Shown here: in pieces, positions 20,426 to 33,300 of the stretch
Layout of the letters: each line of letters begins with the position of its first letter
How positions within the stretch are numbered: the first letter of the stretch is position 1
Source: Reticulitermes speratus
Lineage: Eukaryota > Arthropoda > Insecta > Blattodea > Rhinotermitidae
Reading direction: 5' to 3'
Length of the DNA: 64,000 nt
Assembly (NCBI GenBank): GCA_021186555.1
Contig: JAJKFL010000005.1
Location: 8,893,178 to 8,957,177, forward strand
Position numbers and translations under genes: made by a program
The notes under the pieces: generated by a model
Database searches by the model: none
What the model saw: the letters and a program-made list of their open reading frames with translations, nothing else
What the model was told of the DNA's origin: nothing

Positions 20426-22434
20426 GCACAGGGCTGCCAACCGTGTGGCACACCAGCGAGTTTCATACAAACCTGAGCTGTTGAAGTGTGGACAGAAGCG
20501 AGCGGCCGGCCAGGCTAGTACAGGACAATGGACAAAACATGTTACAATGCCTGTAACATACCGTCAACCCACGTGTCCAAACAAGGAACACTTTCTTAGA
20601 TCAAGCACAACATTCATGCATGAATTCAATTATTACACCAGCAATTATCAGTATATATAAATCAAATTTTCCTTCGTCCTTCTGCGGTTTTGCACAGCAA
20701 GGAACCTGATCTGTTCACGAAACTAGTCTTCGCTATTTTTGCTTACACAAGTCACTTTACATTGATCAACCAGTTCTTATCAGTTAACATTTCCAAAGAA
20801 AGTAAACTTAATTATGGCTACAACTTGACTTTGATTTTAACTTAAAAACTCTGGAACTCTCATGTCTAGTTTTAAATTACAATAACTAATGATAAGAATA
20901 ATACTCTACATGTTCATATCGGTCAGTGTTTCCAGTAACGAACTTTGCCAAGTCCAATTATAAGCGTGACCTTAACGAAGGTGATAGTGCTGCATGCATG
21001 GTTCTCAAAACAACGTCTGTCTGATAAAAATGTCGGTCATATTCGCTGCAGCAGCGACAGTCTCTCTGACAGTGTCAATATGTTTACTTGCTGTTCCTTG
21101 CTTCCGCCACCCCCCCCCCTCCCGCCCAAAGCTTACATAAAGTATTATTTATGAACCGTCATTTTTAAATTATCTAATTTAAAAATATACAGGTTGTTAA
21201 TTATTTAAACTTGCTTCCAAAAGTGTTTGCATTTATTGTAACCTCTCTGTTATAAGTTTGTGTTACTACAACAAAATGAATACAAGTAAATAAATGTACA
21301 ATAAAGCAAAAATAATAAATATAACAAAAATAAAAAATTCTTTTAATTTCTAACAAACTTATTGTTGGTGTCTTACTTGTGCCACAAATTCAAGATTTTG
21401 TCTCTTATTTAGAATAAGTCACAAATGTTATTATTTGCCTAAACAGGCTTTCTAACAAAGCTTTCAAGTACTTTGTTTTCTCTGTGTAAGAATTTTTACA
21501 ATAACAATATTATTTAATAATTACATTAAATTTATTTATCACCCCAGTTCTTTTAAGTAGGTAAGAGCTCAAGATTGCTTTATAAGTCTCAGCTGCTTCC
21601 ATATTTTCCTTACTATCCCATTACTCAAGGATTGTCTTATTGTAATGTATGTATAATAATGATTATAAAATATTAGGTGCGCGCCCAGAATTTCTCATTG
21701 GATGGGGTGGGGGGGGGGGGGTGACCCTGAGGCTACATAAAATTTATGTTTGATTTTAAAAGTTATGTTACAAAAATCATGTCATAAGTATGAATGTAAC
21801 ATAACACTGTTTGCAACTGCACTTCTATACATACAAATCTAACTACATGTTCCATGACTCAGTCACCTAATTTAAATCACAATGTCTTAAATCTCCTTGG
21901 TTTTTAATTTCATCTAAGATATCTTATGTTTTTTACTTTATTTTTCAAAATTCTAAAGTACTAGTCATCAGCTGATGTCAGGGGCTAATTTTGGCTGAAG
22001 GATAAATCATTCAAAACGTGTATGTCATCATGTCTACAAAATTTGTGTTTTTGAAATTTTGATTGTGGGGGGTTGCAGCCCAGTAGCACCCCCCCCCCCC
22101 TTGGGTGCACCCCTGTCAAATATAATAATACTTAAAAATAATAATCAATACTGTTGAAAGACTTCAAACCCACATTTTTCTACTCAAAATTCCCACAACC
22201 ATGTGGAAGAATTTCTCTGAAAATTACCAACATTTCAGCATACACTCTCTATAAAAGGTTCACAGCCCTGCACTAGGATTATCAGACCCACTTTTTCCCT
22301 CAGATCATTAATTCATGTTGATATGATATACACATTCCGACACCATTTTTGCTATGATGGTATAATTTAAAATTAAATCCTGTGCGTTGTTTACAAATCG
22401 CTTTTGGTGAAAGAAAAATAAGGACGGGAATGTG
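20426..22434. other. No gene recognised; homopolymer C/G tracts
   Basis: Poly-C or poly-G tracts occur at about 21108-21118, 21709-21721 and 22089-22100. AT-rich sequence with no coding evidence makes up the rest. Confidence 0.4.
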
Positions 22435-22590
22435 GTCTCTTTGTTCACCAATCTGATCCCATGTGATGTTTATTTGTGGGGCATGTCAAAGGAACAAGCA
22501 TATAGTAATAATCCTTGCACTGAAGAAGACATGCAAGAAAGCATTCAAGATAGTGTTTGTAGTGTCAACAGCAGAACATTGGCATGCAAT
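22435..22590 (+). pseudogene. Mariner-like transposase C-terminal relic
   Basis: The plus strand encodes LIPCDVYLWGMSKEQAYSNN and then PCTEEDMQESIQDSV. This is the segment around the last catalytic Asp and the following helix of the same transposase group as 48801-49831 (SPDxxPxDFFLWGxxKDxxY). It begins after a frame break, and nothing catalytic upstream is preserved. Confidence 0.55.
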
Positions 22591-24275
22591 AAATATGTTC
22601 TTTTGATGTAACACATGTCTGTAAGCCAAAGGATTCCCAGCATCTCCTTTGGATATGATGAATAAAAATGCAATACATATAACCTGCAAAAACTTTTAAC
22701 TAAAACATGTGGGCTCCCACTCGTGGCAAAGTGGAAGTGGCAAATATTGTGCCACCTGCTGATGTGAAACACTCTGAGTGCAGAGTGATGAAGATTGTAA
22801 GGTAATGTGAAGTCCCCACATCTGGTAATCTCTGAAGCTCGTGATGTACCTCGTCACTGCAGACCCTAGCAGACCTTTCCATTGTCAGCAAAATCTGTTC
22901 TGCATGTAAGAACATATTTCACTTTATGTAGTACACCAAGCCCTTGTACGCCCTTTTGTTTTTATACCTTTTTGCTTGAACGCCCCTTGCCAATTTACAA
23001 AACTTCTTAATTTGTGCTCTCTCATTTTTGGTTTAATGCCCTTTGGCTGGCTGCATTCTATTACACTAACCCCTTATTTCTGAAGGGAATATCATTTTTA
23101 TTTATGCATTTTTGATTTATGCCCAATTTCAGGAACACAAGTAGGGCATAACACAAAGGATGGGTGTACATTTTTATACACCCTGGTCACTTACTCCTCA
23201 TTTATTCTTCTGAAAATATCATCTATGTCCTCTGAGTCGCCAGTTTATTATGGTCTACTCTTAAACATTTTATTTGTACTCTGCAGTGAACAGGTGACCT
23301 TACCTGGAAAATTTTGTCTGTAAGTACTTTTGGATCAATTTAAGCAGTCATACAAGAAAACACACACTGTTCATATACAGCATTTCCAGAATGCTGTTAA
23401 TTTAGACCAGCACATGTGATGTTGTTTGGTACTTGGTCAGAATGACACAGATTGTAGCCAGCAGGCTCAAACAGTTACCAGGAATTTTTACAAATTTGTG
23501 TTTAGGAACTTATTTTTCAGGCAGTAAACATATAATTTTGTTTCTTTTGCAAAACAGCACCGATTAAGAAAGACCTGTACGAGACTGGGAAGAACATAAA
23601 TTTTATGTAATTTTACTTGAACAGAAAGTACCAGAGAAACCATTCTGATGTACAAGAGTACAAGAATGAAATGGAGGAAACTGCACACATAGATCTTCCA
23701 AGCATGTGGTTATATATGTGAGTTTACAATTGACTAAATATGAGATCAATAGGAGAATACAAATGCATACAGAAACATCTTTGACAGACCAATATGGGTC
23801 TAGGAGAATCAAGATCTAGATGAATTTATTTTGGTGATGTCAATTTGACTGGGGTCCAATGTTAACAGTTTTGAGCCACCACATGAAAGTTAGTAGTATT
23901 CACAAGTTTCACAGCTCTATGGTTCCGCTGAAAAATGCTACTGATGGATGGCACAGAAAATTTAATGTTCTTGGAAGTGCACAACACAGTATGTACTTGG
24001 TCATTATGCGTCTTGTGATCTTGTGAACACTGAAGGCCCCGTGAATCTTATTTTTAATGCAAGCCATCTCAACTGTAAGATTACTTAAGTGTGTCTAAAT
24101 ACTGAATGAAACAAACCAAGGTCCAAGAACTAAACTTAATGCTATCTGGAGGCACTTTCGCCATCACTAATATCAAGTTACACCAAAATGATTCAGTAGT
24201 CAGGCGGTTGTTTGTACGACAGAAGGCACTCATTATGAACAAGAGGTGAGAAGGGCTTTATTATTGTATACCCTG
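22591..24275. other. No recognisable feature
   Basis: Short open frames on both strands have no family resemblance. No repeats recur elsewhere in the window. Confidence 0.4.
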
Positions 24276-24284
24276 CCCTTTAAA

Positions 24285-24555
24285 CCATGGACCGCGATAG
24301 TGTAGTTGGTATAGCAACTCACTACAGGCTGGACGGTCCACGGATCGAATCTCAATGGGGGCGAGATTTTCTGCATCCATCCAACCTCCTGTACAGTGGG
24401 TACCGGGTCTTTTTCCCAGGGGTAAAGCGGCCAGGGTGTGGCATTGACCACCCACACCCATCTAGCAACGAGGTTAAAGAAAGAGTAAAGCTATACCTCT
24501 ACTTGCCCTGTACGCCTTCATGGCCTGTTCTAGGGTGAACTCTACCTTACTTTTA
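24285..24555 (+). mobile_element. SINE, family A, full length with 9-bp target duplication
   Basis: 271 bp between CCCTTTAAA at 24276-24284 and 24556-24564. The head is GTAGTTGGTATAGCAACTCA with box-B-like GGATCGAATCTC. The body matches 2735-3010 segment by segment and the TTTAC-type tail is present. Confidence 0.88.
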
Positions 24556-24564
24556 CCCTTTAAA

Positions 24565-26124
24565 TTTCTGTTGAGTTTCTTGTAACTTCTTCAAGAAATG
24601 AACAATGCGTGACTGTGACTTGTGTAGGACCATCATTACGAACATAACTGATTTGTATGAGGTGTACCCTTGCTGTTCTATATATACTGCTCTTCCTTGC
24701 AAATAAGAGTATGTAAATAAGGAATTTTCTGCCTGTAACATACTGTATGTTAACAACAAATTGTGCCCTTTCATGAGAATTCAGTTCTCAGTTTGTAAAA
24801 TCACTGCATCTAGTCAATTAATGATCACTATTAATGGTACATAAAATGTCCGTAGTGTATCCTTCCTATTACAAGATGTAATACATAGCTACTGAATCAC
24901 TGAACATAAAATGATGCAATTTAACACATGCTGTACCCAGATAAAAAGTTACTGTGTATCCTGTGCAACACTCCATGAATGATGTCATGGTGCTGCAGTC
25001 GACCACAACCCAAAAAAGAGACCGCACAGGAAAACAGCTCAATATGTTGTGTGTCTGTCAGGGTCAAAATCAGTGGTGCAGAGAAATTACAGTTCCCTCA
25101 AAATAAACTCTCAGGAAATGGATGAGAAAGTTTCTTGCAACAAGCAGTTTGTTATAGCATAAAGGAGCCACACTTCCTTCAGTCTGGACCTGGATTGAAC
25201 ACCATGCCCTGAAATTGCTTACAACAATACAGTTTTATATCGGCATTGAAGGCTTTGCCCATATGAAATGCAAATGTTGCATCTGATTAACTGGATGACT
25301 GGCCAAAACCTGCAGATTTTGCTAGTGACATGCTGAGGTGTATAGATGATGGCAGTAGTTTCCTTAGGCAGACAATCTTTACAGCTGTAGAATCTTCCCA
25401 TTCCAGCATGGCCCATTTGCTTTTGCAGGACTAACGATGCCTCAACAAGTCTGTCTGGAAATGCTCAAACCATTTGTAATGCCATAAGTGGAGTGAGTGC
25501 AGCCCTTAACTTAATCTTACAACTAGATGGAGTGCCAGGACAGAGTTTAGATGCAGAGGAATTTCTAAGCCAAACCTTTCCAGGACACTGGACTTGGTGA
25601 GTTTCCATAATCACCTAATATTTTCTTTGGTGTTTCATGAGGTAACAAAAGTACCAAATACCTGCACCAGGTGCTGACATCTTGTGAACTCAAAAACACA
25701 TATATTCATTCAACATGATGCCAGATATGTTGGCACATATATTGATAAAAATTGAATAGTGTCTTGATGTACTGCATGCTACTGATGAAGCATAAATCAA
25801 AGTGTACTAATCAGAGATTTTATACGCAAATTACAAAACGCAGCAAGCCACGTCATTTTATCTTCATCAATTTGGCCATGTTAGGTTTTGTAATAAAAAA
25901 AAGTAGGAACACCCTGCACTGACACCAATACGACATTTTACCCAAGATCAGGAAGTGTTCTGTTCATGTTAATGACAGAATCACTCCTCTTCTCTTCACT
26001 AAAATGGTTTGTCTCATGTGAAGAAATGTCTCACTTGGTCTCCATGGAGCAGAGTCCCTTCTCAAAAGTTAACAGTTGCCCAGTTAGTCAATTAACTGCC
26101 TGCATTTTACGGAACCTCAAGCTT
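24565..26124. other. No recognisable feature
   Basis: No domain, tandem repeat or repeat-family match seen. Confidence 0.4.
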
Positions 26125-26630
26125 CATTACTCTCTTCCTGTTTCTTTAAGATTAATTTTAATATTATACTCCCATCTACCCTTAGGTCTTCAAAAATGTC
26201 TCCCTTTCCAGGTTTTCCCTCTAAACCCCTGTATGCATTTCTTGTTTCGCCTATGCAAGCAGCATGCCCAGTCCATCTCATCCTTGATTATATCATGCCA
26301 GTAGAAGTTGATGAGGAGTACAAATCATGAAGGTCCTCATTATGCAATTTCCTTCAGCTTCCTATTACTTCCTCTTTCAAAAGCCCAAATCACCTCCTCA
26401 GCACCCTATTCTCAAACACTCTAAGCCTATATTCACTGGGATTCATAGTACTGAGTGCCTGCCAAATAACAAAAATAAAATATGCCATCTAAGGCACGCA
26501 GTCCTGTGTGCCTTAGACTGTGTATTTTGATCTGTATTGCCCTCAGTCTACAGTTTTTTCTTGATGCAAGAAACCTAGTTTCACACCCATACAAAATTAT
26601 AGTTCTGTATACTTTGAGTCCTTAGAGAGC
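26125..26630 (-). pseudogene. LINE 3' coding relic
   Basis: Minus strand in broken frames: IILYGCETRFLASRKNCRLR, then KLHNEDLHDLYSSS, then RMRWTGHAACIGETRNAYRG, then a segment ending in RWEYNIKINLKETGRE after small indels. This is the insect LINE tail order LYGCExW, LHNxELHxLYSSP, RLRWxGHVARM and GRPRRRWEDNIKMDLKE. It differs from the family at 14612 and 17913. Confidence 0.7.
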
Positions 26631-27611
26631 AGACAGAAGACAAAAGATTCTGAACTGAACGGCAGCAAGCATTCTCTGAATTTAATCAGTCTGTAATTTT
26701 TTTTGCAAATGCAATTTCGGTTTGTTGGTGTCATTCCAAAATATTTAAATTTTCCCACATTTCAAAAATATTGATTACTTAAGATTTATTTTGTGATTTC
26801 ATCCTGCATTCTGGTAATGCAACACATGAGCATCTGCTTAGTTTTCTCAACATTTACTTCTTGAACATCCTTTTTTACCAGTGCATAATAGAGTAGGGGT
26901 CCACAAATTTATCCAGGAGCCACCTCCAAATTCTAGGCACCAGGAGGGTGAAATTTAGCAAGTTCCATAATGAGGTCACAAATATTTGCCGCCACCATAC
27001 AAAATTTAGTTGCTTAGGCAACCAGGCATCCAGGATTTGTGCACTCTTGTAACAGAGCTGTTGCATTAACGTACAGAACATGAATATATGCTTGTCCTCT
27101 TGCAAGTAACAAGTTTCCTATAACATTATGCTTAAACACTTTTGCAGCCCATTAAAAACTACAATAACCTCTCCTGGATGTAGCTGTGGTAATTCCTTGC
27201 TCTGTTACATTATGGGAAAGTGTCACAATGGGTAAAACAAGGTTCAGCACAACAAACAGTGGAAAGAAGTGTGTAGAACTCACTCAGCAGAAAACAATGT
27301 AACGCCAATCATTCATATGTTTCCACAAATTTTCTAAGACAGAAAGACAGAAACAAGAATGAAAGAAAAAATGAAGAAAAGAAAGGAAAGGAAGGAAGAA
27401 CTGTAGACACAGTTGTCCCTGTGCATGCCATGAAACCATATGAGGGAGAAGAGGTATAGCTCTAGGCACTCTTTAACCTTGGCACTTGATTCATGTGCGT
27501 GGTTAGCTTTATGCACTAGCCATGTTACCCCCAGTGAATGAGCCCCACGTACTCAATAAACAGGAGACTAGGTAGGAGAAACACACTTCTCACCTCTGCG
27601 TATACTGCTCC
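26631..27611. other. No gene recognised
   Basis: A purine-rich patch (27345-27400, AAAGAAAGG-like) is the only notable composition. The segment around 27440-27480 resembles a small piece of the family A SINE 3' end. Confidence 0.4.
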
Positions 27612-27893
27612 CTAAAGGTGAAGGTCACCCTATAACATGCCATGAAGGCACAGAGGGGAGGCAAAGGTATAGCTCTACTTATATCCAACCTCGGTGTTTG
27701 AAGGGGACGAGTGGCCAACTCCATGCCCTGGCCACTTCACCCCTAAGAGAACTGGTACCCATCATAGAGGCTGGGTGGGCCTCATGGCCGGTCTGAACAG
27801 GTACGAAAAATCTCGCCCTTGCCAGGGTTCAAACTCCAAACTATCCAGTCCACAGTGAGTTGCTATACAGACTGCGCTATTCCTGCTGACTTT
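27612..27893 (-). mobile_element. SINE, family A (minus)
   Basis: The 3' segment (CATGAAGGCACAGAGGGGAG) is on the left and the degenerate tRNA-like head (ACTCACTGTGGACTGGATAG on the minus strand) is on the right. It is diverged but colinear with 2735-3010. Confidence 0.75.
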
Positions 27894-27910
27894 AATGCTC
27901 CATCCATATA

Positions 27911-28307
27911 CAGGGTTATTCAAAATGATTGTCGGGGTTTTAACAACTTGTCATACACAATACACTTGAGATAGGAGTATATGTATTTTTTTATTTAATA
28001 GAACAACACTCCAAGTTTTTGTGACATACCTTACAGGTGCTCTATATGTGCACCCTTTGTGATTCTACAAACATCAACACAATAATCGAGTGCGTTCCAA
28101 ACTTTTTCTAGCATGTCAGCGGTGATGGTTCGCCGCCATCTTAGTAAACTGCGCTCCAAGCGGAGAAATGCATAACTACTGCACACCGCACATCATAAAA
28201 AAAAACTGAGAATTTCTTGATCCATCGGTGCAACTATATACTCCTATCTCAAGTGTATTGTGTATGACAAGTTGTTAAAACCCCGACAATCATTTTGAAT
28301 AACCCTG
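27911..28307. mobile_element. MITE derived from a mariner-like transposon; long terminal inverted repeats
   Basis: 397 bp flanked by TA (27909-27910, 28308-28309). The terminal inverted repeats are about 70 bp and nearly perfect, beginning CAGGGTTATTCAAAATGATT. The minus strand of the interior encodes RRTITADMLEKVWNALDYCV and on to an EHL-stop, the very C terminus of a mariner-like transposase. It aligns with GTITPDMLQRTWAKLDY in the element at 48682. The element is therefore an internal-deletion derivative of a related autonomous transposon. Confidence 0.9.
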
Positions 28308-29551
28308 TATTAATCATCAGACACATCAACATTGCCTATCACTGATATACAAGTTTCACTACACATCATGATACATTACTGTGTTACCTTGAGGTACCAT
28401 CATTTGTCAGATACACCCTCGAGTGTGTAATAAATTTTCAGGAACAGGGCACTATTGATTGTAAGACACACCCTAGATTTAGGAACAGGTCTTCAGGGGA
28501 AACATGTATACATCATAAATGGAACCATCAACACTGAAACAAAACCTGTCAGCACTAAAACAAAACTTCTTTTTATTAACAGACACAAAAATTAAATTCT
28601 GTATTCAAGAAATCCATCTACTCACATTCTTTTTACTTGTGCACCCATAATCACATTCCGAGTCTCAGATTCTCGTTCCTTAGATCAGCACAGTCAAGAT
28701 CAGAATTGTTCCACAAGATAATTATCTTCTGTGCCATCAAGTACCTTTGTAATGCAGCAGTTCTTGAATAACAATAACCAAACATTCAACAATGCCAACA
28801 ATCCCCGCCCCGAACTCCCTTTCCCAAATGATTACTGTCAGAAAGTTTTCAAAATGTAACAATGACCCCAAGCATATAAATGAAAGCTGAGTGATGTCTC
28901 AAAGAATATTAGTTAACTACTTGGTATTCTCAGCCTCCAAGCCCCATCACGTGCTTTATAACCTGTCACATGTAACAACATTTCAAGCAAAGGAAATACA
29001 TAGTAATACTTTCAGAATCTCCTTTGCTCCTATTTCTGTGTTTACTGTTCCACGACCAGTGTCATAAACATGAAGATATTCCTCACTTAACTTCCTTTAC
29101 AAGATAATATACAATTTTTGACACCGATTCTTAGAAGCCATAAAACGTAAGATGCACCCTGGACTTAGAAATTTCAAAATATGAAAAAAAGTGGATCTTA
29201 AGAATTGAGGAAATATGGTACTTTTCAGTATGCAAAATTTACCAAACTCATGATCAAATGGTGATGTGTGGCAGAAGGAAAGTGGGGTGTTAATACATAG
29301 CTGTAAAATCCGTTGTCTTCTCCATTCCACTCATAAAATGCTCATGTATAATTTAATTTTCCATAATCCACAAAATACGTTTTGTGAAACTCTTTGCGTT
29401 TCATCCATATCTGACAAGATTACTGCTGTACTATTGCTGTTTTCAAAAAGCACAGTGTAGCATAGTGCTCACACACCATCAAAGGTGACTGCTCAGTTCC
29501 ATCCAACCATACAAGCCACAAACATGAACCAGCTCTACAGCTCTGTTTCAG
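28308..29551. other. 3' flank of PDCL3, probably including its 3' UTR
   Basis: Downstream of the PDCL3 stop on the minus strand. The nearest AATAAA on that strand that I noticed is at 28572-28577 (TTTATT on the plus strand), which would give a 3' UTR near 1 kb. No other gene is recognised. Confidence 0.35.
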
Positions 29552-30282
29552 CTACCAATCATTATCATCACCCAAGTCATCGCCATTATTCTGTAACTTA
29601 GAGAACAGCACATCTTTAACTTTAGGCCGAGGGTCTTCTTCCAGTTCTGTAGGAACAGCTCCTGTCTGCCCAAGTATCCACTCCAGTTCTGTAAGCAACA
29701 ACTTGTGTCTGAAAAACTGTATTTTCAAAAGGGACAACTTACTTTTAAACAGAATAAGGAATGATTTTTTAAACACTACCAGTATGGATGTTTTCTCATG
29801 AGGAATTTAAGTTCAAAATAGAAGCTGCATTTTAATCTAAAAGGAAAGCAGAGTGTGCAGTTTAAATTTTCTTATGGCAGGTAATTTTTTAATTGAAACT
29901 ACATACATGAAAAATTCACTTTACTTTTAATCAAGAGAATCCTTCATGTGATCAGGGGGTCTCTGTTTGTTGTATTCCTCACCTTCGTGTACTCAAAGAA
30001 ACAATATTTGACCACACAACATCCAACATTGTATTTCAGACACCTGACACATTTCTCGCAACAAAACAAGCTGAACATACAAGACACATACACAACACAG
30101 CAGTCACTTGACTGAACCAGGCCTGCTTGTTTCCATTTGTGTCCAGCTCCAATATTTGCTGGCCCACCTATTGGTCAGAATGAATGATGCTCTCCTCAGT
30201 AAGTGATCAGTATTGTGATGTATGTTATTCTGTGTTATGTGTCATTGTAGTGCCACTGCCACTGGGTATAAACCCACTTGCA

Positions 30283-30339
<57 letters not shown>

Positions 30340-33300
30340 GTAAGTGCCAGCTCAGTGGACTACCTAACACTCTCCACGAACGAGGCTGTTTTACAATGTG
30401 GCAGTATATTTGCTGACCTATATAACAGCCCCAGTAGGTGAAGCTGTTTTACAGTGTGTCAGTATATTTGCTGATCTTGTACCAGTCCCAGGAGGTGAGG
30501 TCATTTTACAGTGTGTCAGTACATTTGCTGATCTATATAACAGTCCAAGTAGGTGAGGCTGTTTTACAGTGTGCCAGCATATCTGCTGTCCTATATTAAC
30601 AGTCCAAGTAGGTGAGGCTGTTTTACAGTGTGCCAGCATATCTGCTGTCCTATATTAACAGTCCCAGTAGGTGAGGCTGTTTTACAGTGTGCCAGCATAT
30701 CTGCTGTCCTATATTAACAGTCCCAGTAGGTCAGACTCTTTTGCAGTGTGTTGGCATATTTGCTGTCCTATATTAACAGTCCCAGTAGGTCAGACTCTTT
30801 TACAGTGTGTTAGCATATTTGCTGTCCTATATTAACAGTCCCAGTAGGTCAGACTGTTTTGCAGTGTGTCGGCATATTTGCTGTCCTATATTAACAGTCC
30901 CAGTAGGTCAGACTGTTTTACAGTGTGTCAGCATATCTGCTGTCCTATATTAACAGTCCCAGTAGGTCAGACTGTTTTACAGTGTGTCAGCATATTTGCT
31001 GTCCTATATTAAGTCCAAGTAAGTGAGACTGTTTTACAGTGTGCCAGCATATTTGCTGACCTATATAACAGTCCAAGTAGGTGAGACTGTTTTACAGTGT
31101 GCCAGCATATTTGCTGTCCTATATAACAGTCCAAGTAAGTGAGACTGTTTTACAGTGTGCCAGCATATTTGCTGACCTATATAACAGTCCAAGTAGGTGA
31201 GGCTGTTTTACAGTGTGCCAGCATATTTGCTGACCTATATAACAGTCCAAGTAAGTGAGACTGTTTTACAGTGTGCCAGCATATTTGCTGACCTATATAA
31301 CAGTCCAAGTAGGTGAGACTGTTTTACAGTGTGCCAGCATATTTGCTGACCTATATAACATTCCAAGTAGATGAGGCTGTTTTACAGTGTGCCAGCATAT
31401 TTGCTGTCCTATATTAACAGTCCCAGTAGGTGAGGCTGTTTTACAGTGTGTCAGCATATTTGCTGTCCTATATTAACAGTCCAAGTAGGTAAGGCTCTTT
31501 TACAGTGTGTCAGCATATTTGCTGACCTATATAACAGTCCAAGTAGGTGAGGCTGTTTTACAGTGTGCCAGCATATTTGCTGACCTATATAACAGTCCAA
31601 GTAGGTGAGGCTGTTTTACAGTGTGCCAGCATATTTGCTGTCCTATATTAACAGTCCCAGTAGGTCAGACTGTTTTGCAGTGTGCCAGCATATTTGCTGT
31701 CCTATATTAACAGTCCCAGTACATGAGTCCGTCTTACATTGTGTGTGCCAGAATACTCGCTGGCCTACTGGATAGCCCCTGCAGATTAGAATATTTTACA
31801 GTGTGTGTTGCAATGTTCACTGGCCTAGCAAACACTCTTTGTGAATGAGGCTGTTTTGGTGTGTCCCTGGGGCCATCAGTATATTTGCAGCCCTACCTAC
31901 TGAGTCTCTATAAAAGTCTCTACAAATGACGCTGTTTTACAAGACTGCCAGGATGTTTGGTAGCATACCTAATTGTCCCCGTGAATGAGGCTGCATTACT
32001 GATGTTCCAACATGTTCACTGGCCTGCCTAACACTCTCTGTGACGACAGGCTGTTTGATACTGTGTGCCAGCACATTTCCTGGTATACGTACCGTATATT
32101 CTCGAATCTAATCCGCACCCTTTTTACAGTTTTAGAGGGTTAAAAAATCAGATGCGGATTAGATTCGCGGTCTAGAGCTGGATTTTGGAAAAATGATTGA
32201 GCTGCTGTACGTGCCGTAAGAACAATACAATACAATAATCTATTATTTTATTATTTATTATTATAATAATATAATAATTGGGTCCAGTGAATTTCCTTCG
32301 TGACGCCTCACACCCGCTGATCGCTGCCTTGTGTTTCCGCCATAGTCGAACGTTGCTTTCATCAACTCCAAAAATTGCAGCGGCTTTGCGGTTTCCAGTC
32401 TCCTCTGCGCACCGAATAACTTCACGTTTGAACTTTGCCGTATATGAGAGTCGTTGCGATTTCAGGGGTCCCTCTTCCATAACTACGGTACACGACAAAT
32501 TGGAACAAGCACCTCCCACGTTTCAACAACTAAGGCTCAGCTGGCTTCAGACGAGATTGCGCACGTCTGTTGAGAAAGGCCCCGCCTCTATCGGTATGAC
32601 TCATCGGCCACAGGCGTAGCGTCGGATTTTAACGCATTGGTAACATCCAATATTATTCAATCAGTCGCCCCGTGGGCAAGGGGTGGTTGAAGGAAAGGTG
32701 CGGATTAGAATCGCGAACTAACTTTTTTTCGTTTAAGAAGTCGCCAAAAACTGGGTGCGGATTAGATTCGAAAATATACGGTATTTCACAGAGTGGAAAA
32801 GGCAGTTTGACAGCATATGCAAGCATGTTCTCTGGCCTGCCTAATGGTCTTTGTGATGGGGCTGTTTCACACTGGTCAGTCTTATAAAGGTTTTCCATGG
32901 CTTTCCTCACACCCTCCAGGTAAATGTCAAGAAAGAACCTTAAATTAGTTCCATACTACTTCCTTCCACACCCTTTCCAATTCATTATTCACTGTCATCC
33001 AGTCATTCAGTTCTACACAGCAAGAGTTGCTGAAAGCATCATTAACCTTTAAATGACCAGGTTGATATTTAAATGTTAGCACATGGTTCATGAAAAACAT
33101 ACTATTTGAACAGAAAAAGATACAATTATGAAATAAATTATATTTTGTGGAAAATAAAACAGAGATCATGCAGCATGTCTTAAAAATGTGGTAAATTTCC
33201 TCACTGCCTAAATATATAAAATGAAATTCTAGGGGTGTTTCTAACATACCTTTGCATATGCAAACATAGGTAATTTAAAGGGTAAATAAACTATAAACAA

